Origin: Verrucomicrobiales bacterium
GTDB lineage: Bacteria > Verrucomicrobiota > Verrucomicrobiia > Limisphaerales > J093
Length of the DNA: 64,000 nt
NCBI GenBank assembly: GCA_024233215.1
Contig: JACKPW010000001.1
Span: 124,001-188,000 of the forward strand
Direction: 5' to 3'
Below are positions 19,001 to 30,700 of the stretch, one piece after another. The stretch's first letter is position 1, and each line of letters opens with the position of its first letter. The translations under genes were made by a program, and so were the position numbers. The notes under the pieces are model-generated. The model searched no databases, was not told where the DNA came from, and worked only from the letters and a program-made list of their open reading frames with translations.

Positions 19001-21756
19001 AGTTCACGGGCGTCGGCGAGAAAACGCTGGAAGTCGGGGGCACGGACTCCGGCCCGGCCGGGTTCACGAGTGGGAACTTTGGCATCGGCCGCCTCGAAGT
19101 GGGCGCGCCGGGGCAGCCCGCGACGCTCAAACTCGTGGATCTGGTGGACAACGGCAACCGGGGTGACGGATCCGAGGCGCTTTACCTGTATGGGGTCGAT
19201 ACCGAGGGATTGGTCCTGCACAGCGGTTCTAAACTGGTGATCGGGGACCTCAATGTCTACGTGCTTCACGGGGGAACGATGGTGCACTTGAACGCGCTCC
19301 TCGCGGGGGGTGACACCATCAGCTACGGGGGGGGTGTGATCGGGCGGTTTGGAGGTCCGGCGGTGATCGCGATGAACCCGGATGTGCCGACGCTTCCAGT
19401 GGTGGACCACGTCGACATCACCTTCGACACGCCGATCAACCCGGCGACCTTCACCACCGCGGACGTGCAGATCACGGGACCCAGCGGGGCAATCCCTGTG
19501 AGTTCGGTGAGTCAGATCGCCGGTCCCGACTACCGGATCAGCTTCCCCGGCCAGAGTGATCATGGCTATGTCACTGTGCGCGTCGGCCCGAACATTCAGG
19601 ATATCACCGGGTTGCTGACGCAGATGGACCAGAACGGCAACGGTGTCTACGGGGAGCCGGGGGACGTGTTCGAAGGCCGCTTCCTGGTGGATATCCGGGG
19701 GCCGGCGGTGGTTTCGGCGGTGGTCATGCGGGATGGCGGTCTCGTGGGCGTGCGCTTCGACGAGAAGGTCGAGGGGGGCAGCCTGGTGGATCCCGCGAAC
19801 TATGCCATTGGCGGCGTGCAGCCGGATCCGGTCGTGGCGAGCCCCTCCGGGTATCCGGGGGATGATCTTTCGGAGGTGGACTACGCGGCGCTCTACTTCA
19901 CACCGGTGACGGGCGACTCGTTCGTACTGGACACGGTCAACCTGGAGGATCTGCTGGGGAACGTGGTGAGCATTCCTCAGCACACCACCGGCACGGTGCT
20001 CCCCCTGAGCAGTGTCAAGATTGGGGGACCCACCGGGGTCCATGAGGCCTTCACGTTGGACGGGGCCACCTTCCGGGTGCGGGCGCAGTACAGTGCCCTG
20101 GGCGGCGGCACGGACAGCATCCAGTTCTTCTGCGAGCCGCGACAGGGGGACTTCGACGTCAAGATGCGGGTCCGGAGTCTGACCGGTGCCTCGTATTGGG
20201 CCCGGGTCGGTCTGGAAGTCCGGGAGTATTCCGGCAGCAACAGCCGCAACCTGAACACCGTGGTTTACCAGTCGAACCAACGCAACAACTACGCCTTCTA
20301 CCGGAGGCTGACCCAGGGGGCGAGCTACGACAACTGGGCCGGCGAGGTCGGCGGCGTGCCTTACCCGAATGCCTGGCTTCGGCTGCAGCGCGTGGGCAAC
20401 ACTTTTCGAGCCTACAGCAGCACGGATGGCGAGAACTGGGTCGCACGGGCCGAGACCACATTTGACCTTCCGGATGAAACACTGGTGGGCTTCTTCCTGG
20501 CTTCGGAGGACGGCAGCCTGAGCAACAACGCTTACGCGAACATCACCGACTGGGGCGACTACTCGCCGTCCTTCGTGCGGCAACCGGAGAGCCAGACGGT
20601 GTTCCGAAACCAGACCGCCCGGCTCGTCGCTGAGGCCCGGGGGGTCGGGACACTGACTTACCAGTGGTATTTCAATGACGCCGTGTTGCCGGGTGCCACC
20701 GGGAACGCCCTCGAACTGGCCGGCATCCAGCCAGCCCAGGGAGGCGAGTATTACGTCATCGCCCAAAACAGCATCGGTTCGGTGACCAGTCGCACCGCCA
20801 CGGTGGTGGTCGACACCTCCGATCCCGGGGCGGGCTTCGAGGCTGATCTCATGCCGCGAAACAGCGGGGACGGCACGTTGACGGTGAGCGACTGGACCAT
20901 GGTGGGGAGGATGGCGGTGGGACTCGAGGATCCCGCCAACGCCAGCGAGTTTGCCCGGGCGGATTGTGCGCCGCGCAGCACGCTGGGGAATGGGGTGATC
21001 GGCATTGCCGATTGGGTCCAGGCCGGGCGCTATGCCGCCGGGCTGGATCCCAAGACCGCTGCCGGCGGACCAAACGGAATCTCGCCGCTCGGTGAAGGGG
21101 GTTTGGCAGGAGTTCCCACCGCCGCCCGGCAGATCGCCCTCACTGCGTTACCTTCGCCGGCCGACACCGTCCGCGTGGCGGTCCGTTTGCTGGCGCTGGG
21201 GAACGAGAACTCGGTGGGCTTCAGCCTCGGGTTCGACGCTTCCGCCCTGGAGTATTCCGCCGTGGTCGCGGGGAGCGGGGCTGCTGGAGCGCTGGTGATG
21301 AACAACAGCACTCGTGCCTCCGAAGGCGGGGTCGGCGTGGCGCTGGCTTTGCCCGCCGGCGGGCGCCTGCGCACCGGGGATATCGAGGTTGCCGTGGTGG
21401 AGTTCAAGCGCCGCCTGCCGGGCGACGTGGAACTGCGGCTCAGGGGTACGCCGGTTGCCATCGAGGCAGCCAGCGCCCTGGCGGAGCCGCTGGCCTTGGA
21501 GGCTTCCGCGGCAGCTTATTCCATCCGGGATGTCGGCGCGGGGGTGCTCCAGGTAAGTTCCGGCGTCGAGGCCGGGGGTGTCCTGCTCGAATTCACGGGG
21601 CAACCGGGGGACCGGGTGGTGCTCGAAGCCTCGGCGGATCTCGCCAGTTGGGCCCCGGTGGGCAGTGAGACCGTGGTGGACGACAGCGGGACCATCCAGT
21701 TCGCGCAGGAGGCCGGTGGTTCCCACCGCTTCTTCCGCATCCGCAAGGTGGACTGA
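16084..21756 (+). CDS. Giant secreted repeat protein with Ig, dockerin-like and cohesin-like modules
   Basis: This 1890-aa protein has a long signal peptide (hydrophobic CLAMVGLVLVAFPIAHGAA, cleaved near residue 48). Four tandem ~216-aa repeats begin at residues 174, 390, 608 and 824, each opening with LPEDWRASR-type sequence followed by GGWSGAWDY and GPRTDxYxNDDWLSF. Then come a beta-helix-like stretch, a Big-type Ig segment near 1110-1220, a concanavalin-like region near 1320-1490, and an Ig domain near 1497-1580. A dockerin-like pair of helix-loop repeats follows (1588-1659; GDGTLTVSDW and GNGVIGIADW). A cohesin-like beta domain is at ~1682-1816, and a C-terminal tail ends FFRIRKVD. It is probably cell-surface or extracellular. 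Its downstream neighbour carries more cohesin-like domains. Confidence 0.8.
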   Translation: MTTSMSSFVQRNSIRSLARMGVSSGRCGPACLAMVGLVLVAFPIAHGAAIANWNKGTTPGTYNEPANWSPAVVPLNGGGNTYVVEIPANAQVSYDVSGTGQVDSFRLAQAATFTLDGTREFAVQGISIINGPVTATGAGAVFESVLSPATLSGYATLNASAGGRISVTAPGFELPSDWRASRSLLIADGAGSEIDLATLKSLTVYGGHSGAWDYRVTASNGGVIDLGDLTTATGPRTDDFSNDDWLSFRQETGGTIDLGSLFKVQRRTRFISDANWTMPALEVVEMGYFQPGPAVTYDLPEFFRMESGTLSVPDTAIINAPKLTAIRGSTIDVAAGGQLNAGLVSDISGSVVTLDPGETLQLGTVDVIDQMSFVAKATPTFGFSATSYTLPEDWRASRKLFEADGAGVALHIDSLNTLTVGGGWSGAWDYSVRANNGATLGLSGLTSAIGPRTDNYSNDDWLSFYFQNGGQIDLSSLASVSRKVRFLPDSGQSVTLPALEDVDGAYFNILSGSTLSAPSLIRANNARFDVDFAGSISAPAMTEMRGTSLNVQPGGTFNAPALADVYASSLPLGGGGSVTLGPLSMIDGATFVMTGPSPLTFTATSYSIWEDYRASRQIFHASGAGAVLNLASIQTISTPGGWGGGWDYSILAENGGVVDLSGLTHATGPRTDAYDNDDYLSFHLRSGGQIDLSSLATTDQRVRFTTEEDWTLPSLETANRAYFYPGSGTTLNLPALVTLGAGVMDVPFSTTVNAPFATAIRSTSITVAPGGRLDAPQVSDLTWSAIEINAGEECLLGDISVFDGLSLVAYQTPAFTFSATSYELPEDYRASRTLFHAEGGGVVLDLSSLKSVLVRGGWSGAWNYPFTAKNSAFVDLSGLETVVGGRTDTYSADDWVSLRTELGGRMTLGDLTLSRVSRVQIVDSSASIQGSSLTFQAPARLEVTDFGTLELTRGLSFNNTDESQISTHNGIVKFTGVGEKTLEVGGTDSGPAGFTSGNFGIGRLEVGAPGQPATLKLVDLVDNGNRGDGSEALYLYGVDTEGLVLHSGSKLVIGDLNVYVLHGGTMVHLNALLAGGDTISYGGGVIGRFGGPAVIAMNPDVPTLPVVDHVDITFDTPINPATFTTADVQITGPSGAIPVSSVSQIAGPDYRISFPGQSDHGYVTVRVGPNIQDITGLLTQMDQNGNGVYGEPGDVFEGRFLVDIRGPAVVSAVVMRDGGLVGVRFDEKVEGGSLVDPANYAIGGVQPDPVVASPSGYPGDDLSEVDYAALYFTPVTGDSFVLDTVNLEDLLGNVVSIPQHTTGTVLPLSSVKIGGPTGVHEAFTLDGATFRVRAQYSALGGGTDSIQFFCEPRQGDFDVKMRVRSLTGASYWARVGLEVREYSGSNSRNLNTVVYQSNQRNNYAFYRRLTQGASYDNWAGEVGGVPYPNAWLRLQRVGNTFRAYSSTDGENWVARAETTFDLPDETLVGFFLASEDGSLSNNAYANITDWGDYSPSFVRQPESQTVFRNQTARLVAEARGVGTLTYQWYFNDAVLPGATGNALELAGIQPAQGGEYYVIAQNSIGSVTSRTATVVVDTSDPGAGFEADLMPRNSGDGTLTVSDWTMVGRMAVGLEDPANASEFARADCAPRSTLGNGVIGIADWVQAGRYAAGLDPKTAAGGPNGISPLGEGGLAGVPTAARQIALTALPSPADTVRVAVRLLALGNENSVGFSLGFDASALEYSAVVAGSGAAGALVMNNSTRASEGGVGVALALPAGGRLRTGDIEVAVVEFKRRLPGDVELRLRGTPVAIEAASALAEPLALEASAAAYSIRDVGAGVLQVSSGVEAGGVLLEFTGQPGDRVVLEASADLASWAPVGSETVVDDSGTIQFAQEAGGSHRFFRIRKVD
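16603..18840 (+). repeat. Four tandem ~650-bp coding repeats (216-218 aa each)
   Basis: Unit starts are at 16603, 17251, 17905 and 18553, spaced 648, 654 and 648 bp; the fourth is incomplete. Landmarks in every unit are (E/S)D(W/Y)RASR, a GG(W/H)xGxW(D/N)Y motif, and a (G)RTDxxxxDD block before (G)GxIDLSSL-type sequence. Copies are diverged in DNA sequence, so the duplication is old. Confidence 0.85.
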
Positions 21757-21798
21757 GGGCGGCCGGGCCGCGGAACTGATCAACCCGGAGGTTGAGCC

Positions 21799-24700
21799 AT
21801 GAAACGAACCTGCTGCTTACGGGTCGCGACGCTGGGGTGTGTCGCGAGCATTCTCCTCCTGGCCCAGGGCCGGGCGGCACCCGCGCTGGGGCTGCCCACG
21901 GTGCCGGCCGTGGACACCCAACCGGTCACCGTGCCGGTCACACTCACCGCGGAGGGCGGCGAAAACTCCCTCGGGTGGAGTGTGTCCTTCGATCCCGAAC
22001 GTCTGCTCTACCAGCAGTCCCTGCTCGGCGAGGGCGCCACCGGTGCCATCCTGTTCCTGAACGGGTCGGCCGCTGACGTCGGTCAACTCGGGGTGCTCCT
22101 CTCCCTGCCGCCAGGGGAGTCCTTTGACGCGGGCGAGCACACCGTGCTGGAGCTGCGTTTCCTGGCCCGGGGCGGGGCCGGCAACGTGCCCCTGGTGTTC
22201 ACGGACACGCCCGTGCCGCGGTCGACCGCCGACGTCAACGGCGCCGGCATCACCACCAGCTATGAGAACGGTGCGGTTCAGATCGCGACGCTGTTTGCCC
22301 CGACGATCACGCAGGAACCGGCGGACCAGGCGGTCTATGCTGGCGCCAATGCGGTCTTCCGAGTGGCGGTCGCCAGTGATGCGCCGGAAAGTTACCAGTG
22401 GCGCAAGAACAGCGTGAACCTGCCCGGTGAGCAGGGGGCGGTTCTGGTGGTGAGGGGGGCCTCGGCGGGGGATGAGGGCACCTACAGCGTGGTGGTGGCC
22501 AACGGCGCCGGCAGCGTGACGAGCCGCGGCGCGGCGTTGACGGTGGCCCCCGGGTTGCGGGGGGACCTGATCGGCCAATGGGACTTCGATGGCGGCGACC
22601 TGGTGGCGAGCGTGGGGCGGGATCTCCTCTACCGGGGGAACACCGCGGAGGTGACCACCTACCAGACCCAGGACATGGCGGGGGCTCCGGCCCAAACCAT
22701 GGGATTTCCCCGGGCAGCACAATCCCAGGGGTATCGCTTGTTCCAGGATGCGGGGGGCAACGGGGGCGGCGCCCGGTTGAACCAGTACACCTTTATTGCG
22801 GACGTGATGTTCCCAGCGGCGTCGGATCGCCAATGGCGGGCATTGCTGCAGACCGACCCGAACAACGCCCAGGATGCGGAGTTCTACGTGGGAACGCAGA
22901 ACGGTCTCTGGATGACCGGCGAGGGGGAACACGGAAATGGCTCGGTGACTCCGGGTGTCTGGCACCGCCTGGCGTTCGTGGTCAACGTGAACGCCGGCAC
23001 GGTGGGCAAGTTCGTCGATGGGGTTCTGGTCCATCGCCACAGTATTTCCGGGACCATAGACAACGCGTTTTCGCTTGGACCGGAATCACTCTTGTTCACG
23101 GAAAACAACAGCGAGACCCGGGCCGGTTTCGTCAACAGCGTGCAGATCTATCGCCGGGTGCTGACCGACAACCAGATTCAGGAACTGGGTCAACCGGTTG
23201 CCGAAGGACTGCCGAAGGGCGAGCTGGATCAGTTGCGGCCCACGTTGCTCGTGCAGCCCGCCGGGCAGACGGTGCACGACGGGGAGGCCGTCACTCTCAC
23301 GGCGGTGGCTCGAGGGACGCCTCCGCTGACCTATTCCTGGACCCTTGACGATACGCCGGTGCCGGGGGCGGCTTCACCGAGGCTGCAGTTGCCGGCGGTC
23401 GGCGAGTCCACGGTGGGAGCCTACCGGGTGACGGTGGCGAACGCGCTAGGTTCCATCACCAGCGCGCCTGCGACGGTCGCCCTCAGCGACACCGAACGCG
23501 TGCTGCAGGTCGGCACCGTGGAAATCCTGCAGGGCCGGACTGTTGACTTGCCCGTGACGCTTGCCGCCCTGGGGGGAGAGGCCGGTGGCTCCTGGTCGGT
23601 GGAATACGACCCCGAGCTTTTGCGGTTCGTCCAGGTTTTGGGGGTTGGCGGTGCGTCGGTCTTTGCCAACACCTCCCAAGTTGGGGAGGGCAGGGTAGGG
23701 GTGTTGTATTCCTTGCCCCCCGGTCAGGCGCTCGCCGCCGGGACCCGCACGCTTGCGAATCTCCGGTTCGTCGCCATCGGCGAGGCGGTCGCAGCCGCTG
23801 TCACTGTGGGGGCCGCCCCATTACCGGTCGATTTCGTCGACAACGCCGGAAACGCGCGGGCGATCACACCGGCGGCTGGGCAGGTGGACATCCTGTCCGT
23901 GCCAAGGATCACGTCGCAGCCCGAAAGTACCGCCGGGGCGGCCGGCGGCTCGGTGGCGTTCAGTGTCGAGGTGACCGGGACGGAGCCCATGACCTACCGC
24001 TGGCGCTTCAATGGGACGAATCTCTCGGATGGCGAGGGAGTCTCGGGTGCGACCACTCCCACCCTGCTTCTTGAAGACCTGCAACCCGAGGATGCCGGCC
24101 TCTACTCCGTGTCCGTACAGAATCGCGTCGGTTCTGCCGTGAGCGAGGGCGCCCGGTTGGTGATCGGCCGCCTGCTGCGCGTGGACTCCGTCCGCGGCTT
24201 CTCGGCGGAGCGGGTCGAGGTGCCACTGATGCTCTTCGCCCTTGGCGGAGAAAACTCGGTGGGCGCCAGTGTCTGGCTGGACGTGGACCGGGTGGAACTG
24301 CTCGAAGTGGTGGCGGGAGGCGATGTCCCGGGGGCCACGCTCCTGTCCAACGAATCCGAACCCGGCCACGTTGGCATTGGTGTTGCCCTGCCTGCCGGTG
24401 GGAGCTTCGCCCAAGGGTGGCACGAGATCGCCCGGCTGGCGCTTCGCACGGAGATCCCCGTGGAGGCTGTTCCGCTCACGCTGGAGAACTCCCCGGTGGC
24501 AATCGAGGTGACCGATGCCCTGGCCGAGCCGCTGCCGACCGAGATCATGGACGGCAGTCTGACCACCAGCGTTCGGCCGATCGACGTCGAGCAACTTCCT
24601 GATCTGTTGCCGCTTGCCTTGACCGCTCCGGCTTCGAGCCAGATGGGGCAGCCGATCCTGATTCAGTGGCGCGTGCGAAACGAAGGGCGGCAGCCCGCAG

Positions 24701-27700
24701 TGGCTCCCTGGCGGGAGGCGCTCTACGTCGCCCCCACCCCTGACGGCGCCGATCGCAAGCTGATCGCTCAGATCACGGCCTCCGAAGATCTGCCGCCGGA
24801 TACGGAAATCCAGCGCAGCCAGACGCTCGTGCTACCGCCCGCGGCCGCCGGCGTGAATTACCTCATCGTCGAGGTCGACGTGCAGAACTCCATTGCCGAG
24901 CGAATCGAGACGAACAACCGCGCTCCGAGCGCCGGTACCATCACGTTGCGAGCGCCGGACTTGGTAGCGGCCAATCTCGCAGCGCCCGGCAGCGCGCTTC
25001 AGGGGGCGACCATCAACGTCGCGTGGGACGTGCGCAACGACGGTTCCGCACCGACGACCGCTGACTGGCTGGACCGTCTGGTGTTGGTGCCCGCCCTGGG
25101 AACCCTGGTGGACGGCCTGGAACTGGCGACCCTTTCGCCGGTGACCCACCCGTTGCCCGACGGGGGACAGTACCACCAGAGCGTCAGTGTCCCCCTGCCA
25201 CTGAGCCACTCGTGGCCGCCGGGTGCCTACCGCCTGGTGGCGGTCACGGATTATGGCAATGCCCAGGCGGAGCTGGATGAAGGAAACAACCAGGCTTCGC
25301 AGCCGTTCGAACTCACCACCCCGCCCCTGCCGGACCTGACCGTCAACTCGGTCACGGCCCCCGCCACCGCGCGCCCGGGCGTGCCGTTTAACCTGAGTTG
25401 GGAGGTCGAGAATCGCGGGAACGCCCCGGCTGCGGCGCCGTGGGTGGAGGCGATCAGCTTCGTTCATCCCAGCACGGGCGAACGCTCCCTGGCCCTCGTG
25501 AATGTGACTGCCGGACTTGCCGCCGGTTCCAAGATCACCCGTCAGGCCAGCATCACCCTGCCGGACAACTGCCCGACCGGCGACCTGTTCCTGGCCGTGC
25601 AAACCGATGCCCGCGACGATCTCGTGGAGCAGAACGAGAACAACAACCGCCGTGAATCCGGTTCGGCGACCACGGTCTCGAAGGTGCTGACTCTGCGCCT
25701 GCCGTTGACCCAGATCCGCGAGGACGCGGCACCGCCGACCTTCCTGGCCACCCTTGCCCGGAGCGGGGATCGCACCAGTGCGCTGACGGTGAACATCGCC
25801 AACAGCGATGCCTCGGAACTTGTTGCGCCCACCGCCGTGGACATTCCCGCGGGTCGCAGCGAAACCACCTTCACCCTGCGCGTGTTGGGTGACGGCATGG
25901 TCGACGGCCCGCAGGTGGTGACCCTGACCGCCTCGGCCCCGGGACACCTGGATTCCCAGGCCAGTCTGACCGTGCTCGACGTGGACATCCCGCGGTTGAT
26001 CCTCGCCTTCGAGCAGCCGCAGGTCCGGGAGGATCAGCGGGCCCGGTTGACGGTGACCCGCGAGATCGTGACCGCCCAGCCGTTGACGGTGGTCTTCGAA
26101 ACTCCCACCCCCAATCAGATCGTGGCTCCCGGGGCACTGGTCATTCCGGCCAATCAGGCCTCCGCCGTGACCGAGGTGATCCCGGTGGAGGACGTCCTGC
26201 TCGAAGCCACCCAGTCCTACGAAGTGCGGGCGATGGCGACCGGTTATCAGGTTGGAACCGCCAGCCTGAGCGTGGTGGACAACGACATTCCCACCATCAC
26301 GGTCACCCTGGACCGGGCCAGCATCAGCGAAGGGGACGGGCCTCAGGCGGCCAACGTGACGGTGACCCGTAACCCGACCGGGCCTCAGGACCTTGAGGTG
26401 GAGCTGGAGAGCTCTGACATCACGGAACTGGAAACCCCGGCGCGGGTGGTGATTTCCGCCAACAAGACCTCCGCGAGCGCTCCCGTGGCGGCGGTGGAGG
26501 ACGAGGTGGTGGACGGTGACAAGACCGTGGTCGTGCGCGCCTTTCCGTTGGCGACCACCTCCCGGGTGCGACTGGGTGAGGGGAGTTCGACCCAGATTCG
26601 GGTCCAGGACAATGACGGTCCGGCGCTGGCCGTGGTGGTGGACCGCAAACTGGTGGCGGAGGGCTTGACGCCGGCTACCACGGCCCGGGTCACCCGGAAC
26701 ACCCCGCCGGACCAGGCCTTGACGGTGCAGCTCAGCAGCAGCGATGAGACCGAAGCCACGGTGCCTCCGAGCGTGGTCATTCCGCAGGGGCTGGACTCCG
26801 CAACCTTCCCGATCAACAGCGTTTTCGACGAGGAGGCGGATGGGGATCAGACGGTGACAGTGATCGCCAGTGCAGCGGGTTTTTCCAGCGGTGAGGACAC
26901 TCTGGTGGTCAGCGACCGCGACCTTCCGGATCTTGTGGTGGGCCGGGTTTCCGCCCCGGAGTTTGTCAATACCGACACCCTGTTCAACATCACTTACAGC
27001 GTGGTGAACCAGGGGTTGACGACCGCCGGAACGAACTGGCTCACGCGCATCTACCTCTCGACCGACCCGGTGGTGGGCGATGACCAGTTGCTGCGACAAT
27101 ACAGCTTCACCGGGAACCTCCCGGTGAACCAGCAATTCGAGCAGACCATCGCAGCCCAATCCCCCATCAAGGCCGGCAACTACTGGATCGTGGTGGTGAC
27201 CGACGTGGCGCAGCAGATCAACGAAGGGCTCGAAAGCAACAACGCGCGCGTCTCCGCCGTGCCGATGACCGTGCGCCCATCCTACAACGTGACGGTGGCC
27301 ACGGACCTGGAGCAGGCCCTCGCCGGTACGCCGGTGGAGTTCCACGGCATGGCCCGGAACGGTCTGGGGAATCCAACCCCCTCGGTGCTGGTGAACATTC
27401 ACATCAAACTCCGGGGGACCACGCGCCTGATTTCCGCCCTCACGAAGGCCGACGGCTCCTTTAGCACCATCTGGACGCCGCTGCCCACGGAGGCTGGCTT
27501 CTACGAGGTGGGGGCCGCCCATCCCGGCGTGGATGTGGCCGACGTGCAGGACAGCTTCACCCTCATCGGCATGCGGCTCGATCCCACGCAACGAAGCTTC
27601 ACGGTGATCGAGGAGGGCAGTAGCAGCGGGTCCATCCGGGTCATGAACCTCAGTCCAATTCCCATTACCGGCCTTGCGGTCGAGGTGGTGGAGAAACCGG

Positions 27701-30700
27701 ACAACATGACCGTGGAAACCACGCTGGGGTCCACCACGCTTCCTGGCGTGGGAGAGGTGGCGCTGAACTACACCGTGTCGGCACTCGACGCCACCATTCA
27801 CGGTGGGTTGGTCCGACTCCGGATCAGCAGCAACGAGGGCGCCGGGGGGGAAGTCCTCTTCGGTGTCACGGTCGAGGCCCTGCGTCCCAAGCTGGTCGCC
27901 CGGCCATCCTCGCTCCAGGCCGGCGTCCTGCGCGGCAAGTCCCGTGCACTCGAATTCTCCGTCTCCAATGAGGGCGGACGCGAAAGCGGCACTTTGAATG
28001 TTGCGCTACCTGACGTTCCCTGGATGTCGCTCGCCTCGGTCAATCCGATCCCTTCCCTGCAGCCGGGACAGTCCAATATCGTCACCCTGCAACTCACCCC
28101 GTCCGCGGACCTTCCGCTCGGCCTTTACACGGGAAACCTCGCCATCGCCAGTGACACCACCTTCCTGAGCGTGCCCTACAACTTCCGGGCACTCTCCGAC
28201 GGGGTGGGCAACGCCCTGATCACGGTCGTGGACGAATACACGTACTACGCCGAGGGCGCGCCGAAGGTGGAGGGAGCAACTGTCACTCTGCGTGATCCGT
28301 TCACCTACGCTGTCGCTGCCCAGGGCCAGACCGGTGCCGATGGGACGTTCCAGACCATCGATCTGATGGAGGGCTACTACAACCTGGAGGTGACGGCGCC
28401 CAAGCACACCACGACACGGTATTCCATCCTGATCGAACCGGGGAACACGCTCGAGGAAACCGTGTTCATTTCGCGCCAGACGGTCACCTACACGTGGAAG
28501 GTCGAACCGGTCGAAGTCGAGGACCACTACAAGATCGTCATCGAGACGGAGTTCGAGACCGTCGTGCCAACCCCGGTGATCACCGTGGAACCCTCCGTGA
28601 TCGACCTGGCCAAGGTCACCACGGACATCACCCAGGTCAACATCACCATCACGAACCACGGCTTGATCGCCGCCGACGCGGCCCGGCTCAATGTGCCGAC
28701 TCATCCCGACTGGCTGTTCGAACCGTTGATTGAGGAAATCGGCATCCTGCCTGCCCGCAGTTCGCTCTCAATCCCCATGACAATCCGGCGGGTGAAGGGT
28801 GCGGTCGGACTGGCCTCCCTGCCGCAACCCCGTGCACCCACCAGTGAACTCTCGGAGGGCGCCAGGCAACTGCTCAACCGGGCCTCCCTGAAGGCGGGAC
28901 CCTGTCATACCTCGGCCACGGTGACCTGGGAGGTCAAGTGCGGGCCGTTCAACAACACCTATTCGACCACCATTTCCATTCCCAACGCCGGCAGCGGTTG
29001 CGGTGGAACGGGGCCGGTGGGCCCGGGCGGCGGGGTTTGGATCGGCTACGGCCCTGGTGGCGGTGGATGTTGCGGTGGCCCCGGCGGCGGTCCTTCCAGC
29101 GGCTATAGTGGCCCCTCGGTCAGCATCGCAATCCAGTGCGATCCGCTGTGCGTCGCCATCGCCCTCTGGGGCTGTATTCCCGGCGTGAACTGCGTGCCGG
29201 CGCTTGCGGGATGCGCCTACGGCTGGGCCTCCGGCGGGTTCAATGCGCTCACCTTCTTTGACTGTGCGATGGGCATTCTGGGTTGCACATTCCCGCCCGC
29301 TGCCCTGCCGACGTGTCTCTACGCCCTGGCCCGCTGCTTCATCGGCCCGGGCAGCAGTGCCCTGGCGCTGGCGGAGGTTGCCACCGTGCTGGGCGGCGAT
29401 CCGCGGGCGGTTGCCACCTCGGGCGTGGGAGACGCCCTGGAGGCATTCGAGCCCGGGGTCAGAGCGAACCTGGCCCTGGTGGAGACGCTCATCGGTGGCG
29501 ACCTCGCCACCTGGGTCAACGAGGCCGGCCCCGACACCGGGGAGTGGTTCCTCAAGGTCCGGGACGCGCTGGCTGAGGATTCCGATGGTGGCCGTGAGAT
29601 CACCGCCGCCGAACTGGATGAAATCAATGCGGGCGTGCAGCCCCCGGGAGTGCCTGCCGCCGAGGTGCAGCGGGTCCTTGCGCGGCTGAACCGCACCGTC
29701 CAGAACTGGGCCTCCGGCGTCCTCACCCCCCAGGTGGCCCTGGCCAACGGGGACAGCGGGGACTTCGTGGACTACGACCTGATCCTGCCGCAAATGGAGG
29801 TCGTGCAGGAGGAGAACCGCAAGGCCCGCGATGCGGGTTACGAGACTTCGGTCACCGCCATGATGGACATTGTCCAGGAACTCAAGGATGGCGATTCCGG
29901 CACCTGCGCCAAGGTCAAGCTGCGGCTTGAGCAGGAGGCGGTCATCACGCGGGATGCCTTCCAGGCCACCCTGGAGATCAGCAACGACGACTCCACCACC
30001 CTCGAGAACATCAAGGTTGATGTGAAGGTGTATGACACCGGAGGTCGGGACGTCTCGGATCTGTTCGGGGTGCGCGATCCGGAACTCACCGGGCTTACCG
30101 ATGTGTCGGGTACCGGCCGGATCTCGGCCGGCGGTTCCGGGACGGCCAAATGGCTCATCATCCCCACCGTCGACGCGGCCCCGGAGACGCCGCTCGAGTT
30201 CTTCGTGGCCGGTGAGTTCAGCTACGTGCTGGAAGGCACCAAGATCACCGTGCCGCTCGAACCGGTCAGCATCACTGTCCTGCCCACCCCGCTGCTCTAC
30301 CTGAAGTACTTCCACCAGCGGGACGTCTATAGCGACGATCCCTTCACGCCTCAGATCGAACCGAGCATTCCGTTCAACCTTGCCGTGATGGTGGAGAACC
30401 GCGGGTACGGACTCGCCAAGGACTTCCGCATCACCTCCGCCCAGCCGGAGATTGTGGAGAACGAGAAGGGCCTGCTCATCGACTTCAAGATCATCGCCAC
30501 CGAGGTCGCCGGGAAAAACATGGTCCCATCGCTCACCGCAGAGTTCGGCGACATCGATCCCGGCACCAGCGTGGTCGGTCGATGGCTGATGACATCGACC
30601 CTGCAGGGACTGTTCACCAGCTATGAGGCCAGCTTCGAACACGTGGACGGCCTCGGCAACCCGCGGCTCTCCCTCATTCAGGACCTCAGCATCCACGAGA

